Shown piece by piece: positions 53,648 to 63,194 of a stretch of 64,000 bases of DNA. The notes below the pieces were generated by a model, which saw only the letters and a program-made list of their open reading frames with translations, was not told the origin of the DNA and did no database searches. Within the stretch, counting starts at the first letter, position 1; every line of letters begins with the position of its first letter. The DNA lies in assembly GCF_002067035.1 (NCBI RefSeq), contig NZ_MVQB01000016.1:62001-126000 (forward strand), written 5' to 3'. The stretch comes from Methanoregula sp. PtaB.Bin085 (lineage in GTDB: Archaea > Halobacteriota > Methanomicrobia > Methanomicrobiales > Methanospirillaceae). Both the position numbers and the translations under genes were made by a program.

Positions 53648-54495
53648 CGCCCCGCCAGCTTATCACGGATGCAAAAAACACGTGGTGCCCTGGCTGCGGC
53701 AACTTCACCATCCAGCACACGCTCAAGAACGTGCTGGCAGACCTGGAACGCGAAGGCACGTTGCTTGATAACGTTGTCCTGGTCTCCGGCATCGGCTGCC
53801 ATGCCAAGATCGCCGACTATCTCAACATCAACTCCTTCTACACCCTGCATGGCAGGACGATCCCGGTGGCGACAGGGATCCGGCTTGCAAATCCCGGACT
53901 TTCTGTCATCTGCTGCTGTGGCGACGGCGACTGCTATGCAGAAGGGCTCGATCACCTGCTCTTTGCCGCCAAGCGGAATATTGACCTGACCGTCATCGTC
54001 CACAACAACCGGGTTTACGGCCTGACAACGGGGCAGTACACGCCCACGTCCCCCCTCGGGTTCAAAGGCAAATCCACCCCCCGCGGGACCCTTGAAAATC
54101 CCCTGAACCCTGTTGAACTGATGCTTGCAGCCGGGGCAACGTACGTGGCACGGGGATATACAAAGAAGATGGACCAGCTGCGGACACTGTTCCGGGAAGG
54201 GATCAGCCACCGGGGATTCGCCTTCATCGACGTCCTGCAGATTTGTGCGACCTTCTTCCCTGCTGCCGATTACTACACCCCTCGGGTCTATGACCTGAAC
54301 GGGCACGATCCCTCACGGTTTGAGGATGCCTGCATGAAGGCGCGGGAATGGGACTACACGACCGATGCACCCATCGCACTCGGAACATTCTACCGGAGAC
54401 AATCGCCGGTGTTTGAGGCGCACACGAAAGGTCCCGGACCTGGCACTGCAGGACGGGACAAGGCTGTGCGGGAACTCCTGGAAAAGAGGGGCTGA
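53644..54495 (+). CDS. 2-oxoacid:ferredoxin oxidoreductase, beta subunit
   Basis: The 283-residue protein has the N-terminal NTWCPGCGNF cluster-related CxxC, the thiamine-diphosphate/Mg motif GDGDCYAEGLDHLL (GDG...N type) and HNNRVYGLTTGQYTPTSP. Together with the fused alpha subunit it forms the catalytic core. A separate ferredoxin delta subunit was not found beside it. Confidence 0.92.
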   Translation: MTPRQLITDAKNTWCPGCGNFTIQHTLKNVLADLEREGTLLDNVVLVSGIGCHAKIADYLNINSFYTLHGRTIPVATGIRLANPGLSVICCCGDGDCYAEGLDHLLFAAKRNIDLTVIVHNNRVYGLTTGQYTPTSPLGFKGKSTPRGTLENPLNPVELMLAAGATYVARGYTKKMDQLRTLFREGISHRGFAFIDVLQICATFFPAADYYTPRVYDLNGHDPSRFEDACMKAREWDYTTDAPIALGTFYRRQSPVFEAHTKGPGPGTAGRDKAVRELLEKRG

Positions 54496-54607
54496 GTCGT
54501 TCCGTCTCCCTTATCATCCCGGGAAGCGAATCGGGATCTGACAGAAACCTTCCCTTCCCGTATCTTGTCTTGCGGACACTTCCGGGACACACCGGGACCG
54601 TTTCGCG

Positions 54608-55429
54608 GTGAGCAATGTGACCCCCACCCATGCTACAGCATCAAATCCCTATTCTCCCGCAGTCCGGCTCCTGGCTATTCCGCTTCTGGTTTATCTCGCG
54701 TGGCTCCTGGAGACATTCCTTCTTGCCGGTATGCCCCGCCTGCTGGAGGAACCGGATCCCGTGGCTTTTGCTGTTTATACAGGTATCAGTTGTATCTTCA
54801 CCGGTATGATACTCCCCCTGCTCTGCATACGGAAGGCATTTCTTTCCGGTGCCGTCAATATGTTCCAGATCGGTTTTTCAAGTTCCCGCCGGACTCTCAT
54901 CCTCTGTTCCCTCATCGGCATCGCCGGATATGCACTTGTCCTCCTGTTCAGTCCCTTTGGCCCGGATCGCCTGGCCTTTGCAGGAGCCTGCCTCCTCCTC
55001 CTTCCGACCGCGGCCGCGTCCGTAATGGTTTGCTGGGCTCTTTTTGGCACCCATATCCAGGCATTTTTCCGGGAAGGCGGAGCCGTGCTCTCGATCCCGA
55101 CCGGGATTGTCACGACCAGCATCCTGTTTGCTGCAGCGATCGTTGCCGTGAATCCTGCGATCCGCATGGAAGGCTCGCTCTTCTGGCCGGTCTGCATTGG
55201 TATGGGCGCTGCTCTCTTTTTCTTTGCTGTCCGGGATGTCTGTGCAACGGTCATGGTTGTCACCGGTCTGCTGATACTGAGCGGGACGGTGATACCAGAT
55301 TCGTTCTCGTGGCAGGCAATCTCCCCCGCAGTATGGCTTTCATCGCTCCTTGCCGGGGCAGCCCTCGGTGCCATCCCGGTATACCTGCACCGGAATTACA
55401 CGACGATCGTAGTCCGGACTCAGGATTAA
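54608..55429 (+). CDS. Polytopic membrane protein of unknown family
   Basis: A GTG start at 54608 opens a 273-residue frame with about seven or eight hydrophobic helices (LLAIPLLVYLAWLL, YTGISCIFTGMILPLLC, LILCSLIGIAGYALVLL and others). No signature that I know was found. It lies on the same strand as, and 112 bases after, the oxidoreductase operon. Confidence 0.6.
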   Translation: MSNVTPTHATASNPYSPAVRLLAIPLLVYLAWLLETFLLAGMPRLLEEPDPVAFAVYTGISCIFTGMILPLLCIRKAFLSGAVNMFQIGFSSSRRTLILCSLIGIAGYALVLLFSPFGPDRLAFAGACLLLLPTAAASVMVCWALFGTHIQAFFREGGAVLSIPTGIVTTSILFAAAIVAVNPAIRMEGSLFWPVCIGMGAALFFFAVRDVCATVMVVTGLLILSGTVIPDSFSWQAISPAVWLSSLLAGAALGAIPVYLHRNYTTIVVRTQD

Positions 55430-55519
55430 CCTGCAGCAGGAGAAATCCCCCTCTCTGTTCCCCGCTGAAGGGGGTCATGGCGGCAAAAATCTTAACCCTC
55501 ATGGCGCGAAAATAGGACT

Positions 55520-56512
55520 ATGCGTGGAAATCCCCTGATTTTCGCTGGTTTTTCCGTTTTCATCATTATCAGTGCCATCATCTGCGGGTGCCTTGATGAT
55601 TCATCACCCGGTGAAACGCCGGCCGCAACCCCCTCCCTGCCGGTTCCCCGGTACACTGAGGGCGACATCATCGCAACACCAGCCTCGTCCGGCTCATCAT
55701 CGCTTTACATGATCCTCAGATACGATGCAGCCACGGACCAGTACACGCGTGCTATCATCGAGAAGAATGCTGATGGCTCATGGGGCCACCGGACCAGCGA
55801 CAGGATGGAAAAGAGCTCCCGGGCAGCTCTTGAGAAGACATATACCGTCAAAGCCGGCCATGTTGCCGTCTCGATCGTTCCGATCATAACACCGACCCTT
55901 GGCCAGGATTTGCCGGAAGATATCTCCGGCAATGCACCGGTTATTGCGAGGATTTCACCATCCTCGGCAGTCAGGGATTCCATCGTAACCCTCACCATCT
56001 CCGGTTCCAACTTCCGGAACGGCGCAATGGTAAAATTATACCGGGCCGGCCTCCATCCCGTCAATGGCACCGTGACATCGGTGACGGCATTCGATATCTC
56101 CTGTTTTTTCGATCTCCATGGAAAACCCGAGGGCAGTTATAATCTCATCGTAACGAATCCGGACGGGAAATCCGATTCGCTGCCGGCAGCGTTCACCATC
56201 GGAAACGTTGCACCCATCATTGCCGGTATGTATCCCGTGAACGGCACCATGAACCGGAAAGTCCCCCTGACCATCAGTGGCCAGAACTTTCGCAACGAAG
56301 TGAAGGTGAGTTTTGCAAACAACCAGACGGAACTGGTCTGTGACAACCCCCTCTCGATGGACTCTTCCAAGGTCGTCTGCACCCTCGATCTGTCAAAGAG
56401 CCGGGGGGCGTTTCCGGGCGAGTGGACGGTCACCGTCCTTAATATCAGGGACGGGATGAAGGGAACCTGGGTAAAAAAATTCACCGTTACCAACGCGACT
56501 GACAGTTCATGA
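55520..56512 (+). CDS. Lipoprotein with IPT/TIG domains
   Basis: The 330-residue protein has a lipoprotein signal ending IICGC (about residue 24), a Pro/Ser/Thr-rich linker, a small domain, then two IPT/TIG (immunoglobulin-like) domains: PVIARISPSSAVRDSIVTLTISGSNFRNGA...and PIIAGMYPVNGTMNRKVPLTISGQNFRNEV. Such proteins coat archaeal cell surfaces and may mediate adhesion. N-glycosylation sites are plentiful. Confidence 0.85.
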   Translation: MRGNPLIFAGFSVFIIISAIICGCLDDSSPGETPAATPSLPVPRYTEGDIIATPASSGSSSLYMILRYDAATDQYTRAIIEKNADGSWGHRTSDRMEKSSRAALEKTYTVKAGHVAVSIVPIITPTLGQDLPEDISGNAPVIARISPSSAVRDSIVTLTISGSNFRNGAMVKLYRAGLHPVNGTVTSVTAFDISCFFDLHGKPEGSYNLIVTNPDGKSDSLPAAFTIGNVAPIIAGMYPVNGTMNRKVPLTISGQNFRNEVKVSFANNQTELVCDNPLSMDSSKVVCTLDLSKSRGAFPGEWTVTVLNIRDGMKGTWVKKFTVTNATDSS

Positions 56513-56629
56513 GACGGAAGAGATAAGACAGCCGGAGTCCGCTCAAGGGATACCTCCCTGTATTCCGGGCAGGGTATCGGGCGTTATCACAAACTATTAA
56601 CGGCGGGAACCGGTACACAATACCTGATC

Positions 56630-57229
56630 ATGGACTGGTCGTTCCTGACACCGGAAATCTTTACCTACGTGATCCTGCCGGTCATGATATTCTGTGCACG
56701 TATCTGCGATGTCACGATGGGCACCATCCGCGTCATCTTCATCTCCAAGGGGATCCGCTACCTGGCTCCTGTCATCGGTTTTTTCGAGGTTATCATCTGG
56801 CTTCTGGCCATCGGGCAGGTCATGAACAACCTGACAAACGCGGTGTCGTATGTTGCCTACGGGGCCGGTTTTGCCGCGGGGACATTCATCGGGATGTATA
56901 TCGAGGAGAAGATCTCGATCGGCCTTTCCAGCGTCAGGATTATCACAAAAGAGGACCCCTCGGAGCTCATGCAGTACCTGCGATCCCATAAATACGGCGT
57001 GACAAGCATCGACGGGGAGGGGGCGACCGGCCGGGTAAAAATGATCTTCACCATCATCCAGCGTCAGGATCTCCCGCACGTTGTCAGGATTATCAAGGAG
57101 TACCATCCCAATGCCTTTTACTCGGTAGAAGAGGTCAAGTCCGTGGCCGAAGGCGTATTCCCCGACAGGCCGGCGCGCGGTGTCTTCTCATGGATCGATT
57201 CGCTCCGGTTTTACCGGAAAGGAAAATAA
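56630..57229 (+). CDS. UPF0316/DUF2179 (YebE-like) membrane protein
   Basis: The 199-residue protein has three or four N-terminal helices containing FCARICDVTMGTIRVIFISKG and the DUF2179 soluble C-terminal domain (VRIITKEDPSELMQYLRSHKYGVTSIDGEGATGRVKMIFTI). Relatives bind an unknown small ligand and their function is not known. Confidence 0.88.
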   Translation: MDWSFLTPEIFTYVILPVMIFCARICDVTMGTIRVIFISKGIRYLAPVIGFFEVIIWLLAIGQVMNNLTNAVSYVAYGAGFAAGTFIGMYIEEKISIGLSSVRIITKEDPSELMQYLRSHKYGVTSIDGEGATGRVKMIFTIIQRQDLPHVVRIIKEYHPNAFYSVEEVKSVAEGVFPDRPARGVFSWIDSLRFYRKGK

Positions 57230-57317
57230 CCTCAATTTATTTTCATTTTGGTAAATACAACCCGCAAGTTCAAGAAAATATATATTCTCCCGTATCGAAA
57301 ACGATATTCGTGAACAA

Positions 57318-57824
57318 ATGAACATTAAACGCCTTTCAAAAACGTTTATCACGTTCGTGGCCTCCCTTGCAGTCTGCCTGCTTGCAGGATACATTGGCTG
57401 GTACCCGGCCCTCCCGAGCATGCCGATCTGGTATGGCAGTCTCATAAAACCGATCTTTTCACCACCGGCATGGGTATTCCCGCAGGTCTGGATCATCTCC
57501 TTTGCCCTGATGGGCATCGTCCTCTTCCTGATCCTGCAGCATGGTATCGGTGACAGCGATGTCACGATGGCCCTGCTCCTCTTCGGCCTGCAATTGATCT
57601 TCGCAATTGCATGGGCATATACCTTTTTTGGCATCCATTCCGTCTTTTTTGCATTCATGTTCATGATCGCATACTGGGCTGCACTCGCATGCACGGTGAT
57701 TCAGGTATTCCGGTTCTCGACCTATGGCGGATTGCTGCTGATCCCGTACTTCCTCTGGGTCTGTTACCTTGCATGGATCAACTACGGTATCATGGCCCTC
57801 AACAACCTTGCCTTTAAAATCTGA
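57318..57824 (+). CDS. TspO/MBR family protein
   Basis: The 168-residue protein has five helices and the TspO landmarks WYPALPSMPIWYGSLIKPIFSPPAWVFPQVW and FRFSTYGGLLLIPYFLWVCYLAWINYGIMALN. TspO binds and may degrade porphyrins and responds to oxygen and light in bacteria; in an anaerobe it may handle tetrapyrrole intermediates of F430 or heme. TATA-like AATATATATT (about 57277-57286) lies upstream. Confidence 0.92.
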   Translation: MNIKRLSKTFITFVASLAVCLLAGYIGWYPALPSMPIWYGSLIKPIFSPPAWVFPQVWIISFALMGIVLFLILQHGIGDSDVTMALLLFGLQLIFAIAWAYTFFGIHSVFFAFMFMIAYWAALACTVIQVFRFSTYGGLLLIPYFLWVCYLAWINYGIMALNNLAFKI

Positions 57825-57890
57825 CCATTTTTTAAAAAGACCAATACCTTCTTTTTGTCGGAAAAGAGACGATGACTACTAGGAGCAGGT

Positions 57891-59156
57891 ATGCCGATCA
57901 AACAGATCCATATCGAGAATTTCAAAAGTTTTTCCTCTCTTGACGTGGAGTTGTCCCGGTTCAACGTTATTATCGGATCCAATGCTGCGGGAAAATCCAA
58001 TTTCATCAGTGCGTTCAGGTTCCTGCGGGATATAGCCCGGCATGGCATTATCAACGCGATCGCGATGCAGGGAGGTGCGGATTATATCAGGAACACCAAG
58101 ATCGGTACCGGCCGTGACCTTGTCGTCAGGGTCACGTATGAGCCGGATCGCCGTGAGGATGCCCTTGACCGGACCGGCATGGGTGGAACCATGCTCGAGA
58201 TACGCTCCTGTGAATCATCGTACGAGTTCTCCCTGCGTTTCGATGCAACCGGCGACGGATTCTCCATAACCGGCGACAGGCTTACCATCGGGTGCGAAAT
58301 CTCGTCCTGCGGCGTGGATCGAAACAATAAAGACACAAACCGGGTTATCGGCAGGGGATCAATCCAGGTTTCGAGCGAGAATGGCGTGGTCAGGTATGCT
58401 GTGAATATTCCTCCCGGTTGTCCGCTCACAGAGAACGACATCATCCCGATCTTTTTCCAGGGAAAAAAGCTCCCGGAACGAACCCTCCTGCTCGAAACAT
58501 TCTACGGGTACCCGCTCCCGCATTTCGAAAAATTTTTCGATCGTATCGCGATTTACGATATTGACCCGAAGCTCCCGAAGCGGGGCGTGGTCATCACCGG
58601 CAAACGCGAACTCGAGGAGAATGCCGGTAATCTTGCCCTTGTCGTAAAAACCATTCTCGAAAACCCGGAAAAGAAACGGAAATTCGCCAACCTGCTCCGT
58701 GATGTCCTGCCGTTTGTCGAGGATTTCTCTGTCCAGAAATTCATGGACATCTCCCTGATCCTTACCATGCGCGAGCGGTACGCAAAGAGCAGGGACCTCC
58801 CTGCGTCGTCATTGTCCGACGGGACAATCGCGATCTTTGCCATGATAATCGCGCTGTATTTCGAGGACCGGCCATTCATTATCATCGAGGAACCGGTCAG
58901 CCATATCCACCCGTTCCTCGTTGCACGGCTGATGAAGATGATGAAAGAGGCCTCGGAGAAGAAGCAGGTTATGATTACCACCCACAGTTCCGAGGTGGTC
59001 CGGCATACAGCCCTTGACGACATCCTCCTCATCACGCGGGACAGCGAGGGGTTCTCCGTGATTTCCCGCCCCGGTGACAAGGAGGAGGTGAGGACATTCC
59101 TTGCCAATGAGATCGGAATCGAAGAGTTGTACGTCCAGAACCTGCTGGGACTCTGA
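57891..59156 (+). CDS. AAA/SMC-like ATPase (OLD/RecF type), possible defence ATPase
   Basis: The 421-residue protein begins IKQIHIENFKSFSSLDVELSRFNVIIGSNAAGKSNF, with Walker A near 29-36. The ABC-type signature is SSLSDGTIAIFAMIIALYF and Walker B is PFIIIEEPVSHIHPF, with the D-loop and switch TTHSSEV. This arrangement is that of AAA_21/OLD-like ATPases seen in PARIS, Gabija and AbiEii-like defence modules. The downstream TOPRIM-like gene follows after only 3 bases. There is no SMC coiled coil of usual length. Confidence 0.86.
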   Translation: MPIKQIHIENFKSFSSLDVELSRFNVIIGSNAAGKSNFISAFRFLRDIARHGIINAIAMQGGADYIRNTKIGTGRDLVVRVTYEPDRREDALDRTGMGGTMLEIRSCESSYEFSLRFDATGDGFSITGDRLTIGCEISSCGVDRNNKDTNRVIGRGSIQVSSENGVVRYAVNIPPGCPLTENDIIPIFFQGKKLPERTLLLETFYGYPLPHFEKFFDRIAIYDIDPKLPKRGVVITGKRELEENAGNLALVVKTILENPEKKRKFANLLRDVLPFVEDFSVQKFMDISLILTMRERYAKSRDLPASSLSDGTIAIFAMIIALYFEDRPFIIIEEPVSHIHPFLVARLMKMMKEASEKKQVMITTHSSEVVRHTALDDILLITRDSEGFSVISRPGDKEEVRTFLANEIGIEELYVQNLLGL

Positions 59157-59159
59157 TCC

Positions 59160-59714
59160 ATGAAGAACCGGCTCTATATCCTAGTCGAGGGCGAGGACGA
59201 TGTCCGCTTCTTCGGCCGGGTCATGAAACCGCTGTTTACTTCACGTTACGACTCTGTCGAGCTGCTTCCGTATGCCAGTATCAAGCGCGTGAAAGTCAAC
59301 AATTTTTTAAAAAGCCTCTCGCAGATGAAGACCGATTACATCTTTGTTGCCGATATCGATACAGAGCGATCGGTGAGGGACAAGAAACAGATCCTGTACC
59401 ACTGGTATTCCAATATCAGCGGCAGCAATATCGTCATCGTCATCATGGAGATCGAGAGCTGGTATTATGCCGGCCTTCCCGATGATTCCCTGCAGAGGTT
59501 CGGCCTTCCGCTCATGCCCTCAACCGATGAGATGACGAAAGAGGATTTCAACGCACTTATCCCGCCGGCGTTCGATTCCCGGATCGATTTCATGTTCGAG
59601 ATCCTCAAGTCGTTTTCCCCTTCAGCGGCAGCCCGGCATAACCGTTCGTTCAAGTATTTTTTCGATCACTATCGTCTTGAGGACCCGGCAGTTTTTCCGG
59701 ATCCCCGTTCATGA
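59160..59714 (+). CDS. TOPRIM-like / DUF4276-type protein, partner of the ATPase
   Basis: The 184-residue protein opens with LYILVEGEDDVRFFGRVM (acidic VEGEDD) and continues with DYIFVADIDTE, giving an E...DxD set like TOPRIM or DUF4276 nucleases. It also has IVIVIMEIESWYYAGL, which is characteristic of DUF4276. Tight spacing to the ATPase gene suggests one complex. A nuclease role in defence or plasmid control is an inference from similar gene pairs. Confidence 0.7.
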   Translation: MKNRLYILVEGEDDVRFFGRVMKPLFTSRYDSVELLPYASIKRVKVNNFLKSLSQMKTDYIFVADIDTERSVRDKKQILYHWYSNISGSNIVIVIMEIESWYYAGLPDDSLQRFGLPLMPSTDEMTKEDFNALIPPAFDSRIDFMFEILKSFSPSAAARHNRSFKYFFDHYRLEDPAVFPDPRS

Positions 59715-59801
59715 TCGACGGATATAGTGTTCAATCGAAATCATTAATGCAATACCCTGCGCTACTGATGTACTATTCAGCATTTTCAGGAGTTTTACCC
59801 T

Positions 59802-59960
59802 ATGGGAAAATACGTTTGCATGATATGCGGGCATGAATATGATCCGGAGAAAGGTGAGCCAAAACAGAACATCCCGGCAGGGTTACAATTTACTGCATTG
59901 CCGGGTGACTGGACCTGCCCGGTCTGCGGTGCAGAAAAGCGGCTGTTTAAAGAGGCCTAG
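59802..59960 (+). CDS. Rubredoxin
   Basis: The 52-residue protein has the two rubredoxin Cys pairs, CMICGHEYDPEKGEP (Cys about 6 and 9) and CPVCGAEK (about 39 and 42), with the YDPxxG and conserved aromatic residues. It carries one electron on a mononuclear iron site. It directly precedes FprA and desulfoferrodoxin, so it is probably their electron donor. AGGAG stands 9 bases before the ATG. Confidence 0.95.
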   Translation: MGKYVCMICGHEYDPEKGEPKQNIPAGLQFTALPGDWTCPVCGAEKRLFKEA

Positions 59961-59972
59961 GCGGGATTGTGT

Positions 59973-61157
59973 ATGGTTTCCCGTGAAATTGTTCCCGGTG
60001 TGCTGTGGGTGGGAGCGCTGGATTTTGACCGGCGGATCTTCGATGAACTGATCCCCCTTCCCAGCGGCACCAGTTATAACGCGTACCTCATCCGCGGCAG
60101 CGAAAAGACTGCGCTCATCGACACGGTTGATCCCACAAAAGAGTACGACCTCATCTCGAACCTTGTGAAACTGGGGATCGAACGTATTGACTATATCATC
60201 ATCAACCATGCAGAGCAGGACCATGCCGGCTCCCTGCCCATGGTCCTCGAGTTCTTCCCGGATGCCAGGGTCGTGACAAACGAGAAATGTCGCGACCTGC
60301 TGATCGCACTCCTCCACCTCACGGAAGACCGGTTCATGATCATAAAGGACCGCGAAACCCTTCCTCTCGGTGACCGGACGCTCGAATTCATCCTTACTCC
60401 CTGGACTCACTGGCCGGAGACCCAGGTCACCTACCTGAGGGAAGACCGGATCCTCTTCCCCTGCGACCTGTTCGGGCACCACACAGCGACCACCGATCTC
60501 TTTGTAACGGAAAAGTCTGAGTTCTACGTTCCTGCGAAACGGTATTTTGCCGAGATCATGATGCCGTTCCGGAGCAGTATCAAAGGGCATCTTGAAAAGA
60601 TCCGTCCGCTGAAGATCGACCTGATCGCACCGAGCCACGGCCCGATCCATAAGAAACCCCAGCTGATACTGGACTCCTACGCGGAGTGGGTATCCGATGC
60701 AGTGAAGAACGAAGTCGTGATTCCCTATGTATCGATGCACGGGAGTACGCAGAAGATGGTGGACCACTTCACCGATGCCCTGATGGCCCGGGGGGTTACG
60801 GTCAAGCCCTTCAACCTGACCCGCACCGACATCGGGGAGCTCGCCATCGCTCTTGTCGATGCAGCTACCGTGGTTATAGCGACCCCGACCGTGCTCTTCG
60901 GCCCGCATCCCCAGGTAATTTACGCAACCTACCTTGCAAACCTCCTCAAACCCAAGACACGGTATGCATCGGTCATCGGCTCCTTCGGCTGGGGCGGGAA
61001 AGCGCCCGAGACGATTGTGAAGATGCTCGATCATCTCAAGGTCGAGGTCCTCGAGCCGGTGATGGTGAAGGGACTCCCGGATGAACAGACGCTTGCGGCC
61101 CTCGACCGGCTCGCAGATGAGATTGCACGGAAGCATAAGGAGAACAATATCGTCTGA
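59973..61157 (+). CDS. fprA: F420H2 oxidase / flavodiiron protein
   Basis: FprA reduces O2 to water with electrons from F420H2 in methanogens. The 394-residue protein has the diiron site ligands: HAEQDHAG (His-x-Glu-x-Asp-His), the His of PWTHWPET, the Asp in CDLFGHH, and PSHGPIH. A flavodoxin domain with SMHGSTQKM follows. The frame starts at ATG 59973; GTG 59970 is a close alternative. It sits 12 bases after rubredoxin and 18 bases before desulfoferrodoxin. Confidence 0.94.
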   Translation: MVSREIVPGVLWVGALDFDRRIFDELIPLPSGTSYNAYLIRGSEKTALIDTVDPTKEYDLISNLVKLGIERIDYIIINHAEQDHAGSLPMVLEFFPDARVVTNEKCRDLLIALLHLTEDRFMIIKDRETLPLGDRTLEFILTPWTHWPETQVTYLREDRILFPCDLFGHHTATTDLFVTEKSEFYVPAKRYFAEIMMPFRSSIKGHLEKIRPLKIDLIAPSHGPIHKKPQLILDSYAEWVSDAVKNEVVIPYVSMHGSTQKMVDHFTDALMARGVTVKPFNLTRTDIGELAIALVDAATVVIATPTVLFGPHPQVIYATYLANLLKPKTRYASVIGSFGWGGKAPETIVKMLDHLKVEVLEPVMVKGLPDEQTLAALDRLADEIARKHKENNIV

Positions 61158-61175
61158 TATCAGGAGGGACGGTGT

Positions 61176-61556
61176 ATGACAAAACTCCTGGAAGTGTACA
61201 AATGCGACGTGTGCGGGAACATGACAAAAGTCGTCCACGCCTCTGGCGGGACCATGGTCTGCTGCGGCAAACCGATGATATCCCAGCAGGAGAAGACGAC
61301 CGACCCGGGTAAGGAAAAGCATGTGCCTGTTATCGAAAGATCTGCCAATGGCATCATCGTAAAACTTGGATCTGTTCCCCACCCGATGGAGGAGAAACAT
61401 TCTATCGAGTGGATCGAGGTGCAGGACGCAAATGGTGAAACCACCCGATGGTTGTCCCCCGGTGGAAAACCCGAGGCCGGGTTCTGCCTTTCTGATACAA
61501 ACGTGAAGGCCAGGGCGTACTGCAATGTCCACGGGCTCTGGACCAACCGCCCGTAA
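61176..61556 (+). CDS. Desulfoferrodoxin (superoxide reductase)
   Basis: The 126-residue protein has an N-terminal desulforedoxin-type centre (YKCDVCGN...MVCCGKPM) and the superoxide-reductase centre with His/Cys ligands (EKHVPVI, PHPMEEKHSIEWIEV, YCNVHGLW). It reduces superoxide to peroxide. As the last gene of the rubredoxin-fprA set it completes an oxygen and superoxide detoxification operon. Confidence 0.95.
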   Translation: MTKLLEVYKCDVCGNMTKVVHASGGTMVCCGKPMISQQEKTTDPGKEKHVPVIERSANGIIVKLGSVPHPMEEKHSIEWIEVQDANGETTRWLSPGGKPEAGFCLSDTNVKARAYCNVHGLWTNRP

Positions 61557-61649
61557 TCTCACGCCCCTTTTTTTCTGCCGGCCTTCGCAGCTGACGGACC
61601 TCTCCATCAGAGCAAACACTAATAGTATGCCCATGGCAACCGGATAGTG

Positions 61650-63107
61650 ATGCGGCGGTTCAGGCATCTTTCCACAATCGTTGCCGATCTCGGGGATATT
61701 TTTGTCTTTGTCGCCCCGGTGACCTGCGTTCCGCTCATCATCGCTGTGCTCTATGCCGAATGGAATATGCTCATCCCCATGGCGGCCGTCCCGCTCATCT
61801 TTTTCATTCTCGGGATTATCCTCCGGAGTGTTCCCCGCAGCGAACGGGGGGTCCGTCTCTCGATGGCCCTGAGTTCGGTAGCGCTCTTCTGGTTCTTCTG
61901 CGCCATCATCAGCGGCATCCCGTTCATGATCGGTCTGGGCATGAATTTTACCGATGCACTCTTCGAGGGGATGGCCGGCTGGACCGGTACGGCGTTCTCA
62001 ATGATAGCATCTGTTGACACGGCACCAAAGACGCTTCTCTTCTGGCGGTCGTATATGCAGTGGATTGGCGGGATCGGGATCGTTGCATTTGCCATTACGA
62101 CGGCAAGCAGTACCGGGCTTTTCCCGTCCCGCATCTTCCGTTCAGAGGGCCGCGATGAACCACTGATGCCGAGCGTGCTTGCCACCGGGCGGTCACTGTG
62201 GAAGATCTACCTCTTTCTGACCTTCATGGCGATCGGTCTCATCCTGTTTGCCGGGCTCTCGCTCTGGGAATCGGTGAACCTTGCCCTCGCGGCGATCTCC
62301 AGCGGCGGGTTCTGTCTCCATGCGCAGGGGATTTCCTACTACAACAGCCCCCTGCTCGAATTGCTGCTCATTCCCGTTATGATCGCCGGGGCCCTGCCTT
62401 TCAGGGTTTATTACCTTGTCCTTGAAAACCGGCGCCTCAGCCTCTTTGGCGATGAGCAGGTCAAGCTCTTCCTTGTCTTCCTCGGGATCGGCATTGCTGT
62501 CCTTACCTATGACCTTATGTTCTTCGAGGACCTCGGGTTCTCCCGTGCAATTTTTCAGGCGCTGTTCATGACCGTTTCAGCAATAACAACGACCGGTTTC
62601 CAGACTGCCAACCCGCATACATGGGCCAGCGTGACGCTGCTCTTCCTGACCATGATAGCGTTTATCGGCGGCTGCTCAGGGAGTACAGCCGGGGGAATCA
62701 AACTGAACCGGATCGCGCTTGCCATACGTGCGCTCGTCTGGTGGTTCCGTCGCCTCTTTGTCAGCGGCAAGGTTCTGCTCCCGTTCCGGATCGAGGGCCG
62801 GACGATCCCCAGGGCAACGGCGGAACTGGAGGCAGCCAAGAACATGCTGGTCATCATCCTCTCTGTCATCACAATCTTCATCGCAACACTCGCCATACTC
62901 CAGTGCCATCTCACTTCGTTCTCACTGACCGAAGTGGTGTTCGAGGTGGTATCCGCATTCTCCACCAGTGGGATGTCGATCGGGTATGTATCGCCGGAGA
63001 TGCCGGTCATCTCGAAATGGATCTTTATCGGCGTGATGTGGATCGGGCGCCTGGAAGTGATACCGGTTGTGATGCTCTTCATTGCCCTTGTCCGCGAACC
63101 CGAATAG
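61650..63107 (+). CDS. TrkH/KtrB-type potassium uptake channel subunit
   Basis: The 485-residue protein has four repeated membrane-pore-membrane units. Their selectivity loops hold the conserved Gly: MAGWTGTAFSMI, ISSGGFCLH, ITTTGFQTANP and FSTSGMSIGY. It forms the K+ pathway; a TrkA/KtrA partner should exist, but none is adjacent. The frame can start at GTG 61647 or ATG 61650. Confidence 0.9.
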   Translation: MRRFRHLSTIVADLGDIFVFVAPVTCVPLIIAVLYAEWNMLIPMAAVPLIFFILGIILRSVPRSERGVRLSMALSSVALFWFFCAIISGIPFMIGLGMNFTDALFEGMAGWTGTAFSMIASVDTAPKTLLFWRSYMQWIGGIGIVAFAITTASSTGLFPSRIFRSEGRDEPLMPSVLATGRSLWKIYLFLTFMAIGLILFAGLSLWESVNLALAAISSGGFCLHAQGISYYNSPLLELLLIPVMIAGALPFRVYYLVLENRRLSLFGDEQVKLFLVFLGIGIAVLTYDLMFFEDLGFSRAIFQALFMTVSAITTTGFQTANPHTWASVTLLFLTMIAFIGGCSGSTAGGIKLNRIALAIRALVWWFRRLFVSGKVLLPFRIEGRTIPRATAELEAAKNMLVIILSVITIFIATLAILQCHLTSFSLTEVVFEVVSAFSTSGMSIGYVSPEMPVISKWIFIGVMWIGRLEVIPVVMLFIALVREPE

Positions 63108-63165
63108 TGGTACGGCACGGATTGATGTCCAACGCAACTTTACTTTTGTTAACATCAGGAAATCT

Positions 63166-63173
63166 CATATAAA
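63166..63173 (+). promoter_or_regulatory. cfbC: TATA box for cfbC
   Basis: CATATAAA lies about 25 bases upstream of the ATGs at 63189 and 63195, the standard archaeal distance for a leaderless transcript. Confidence 0.6.
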
Positions 63174-63194
63174 CAGCCGCCCCATAGTATGCTC

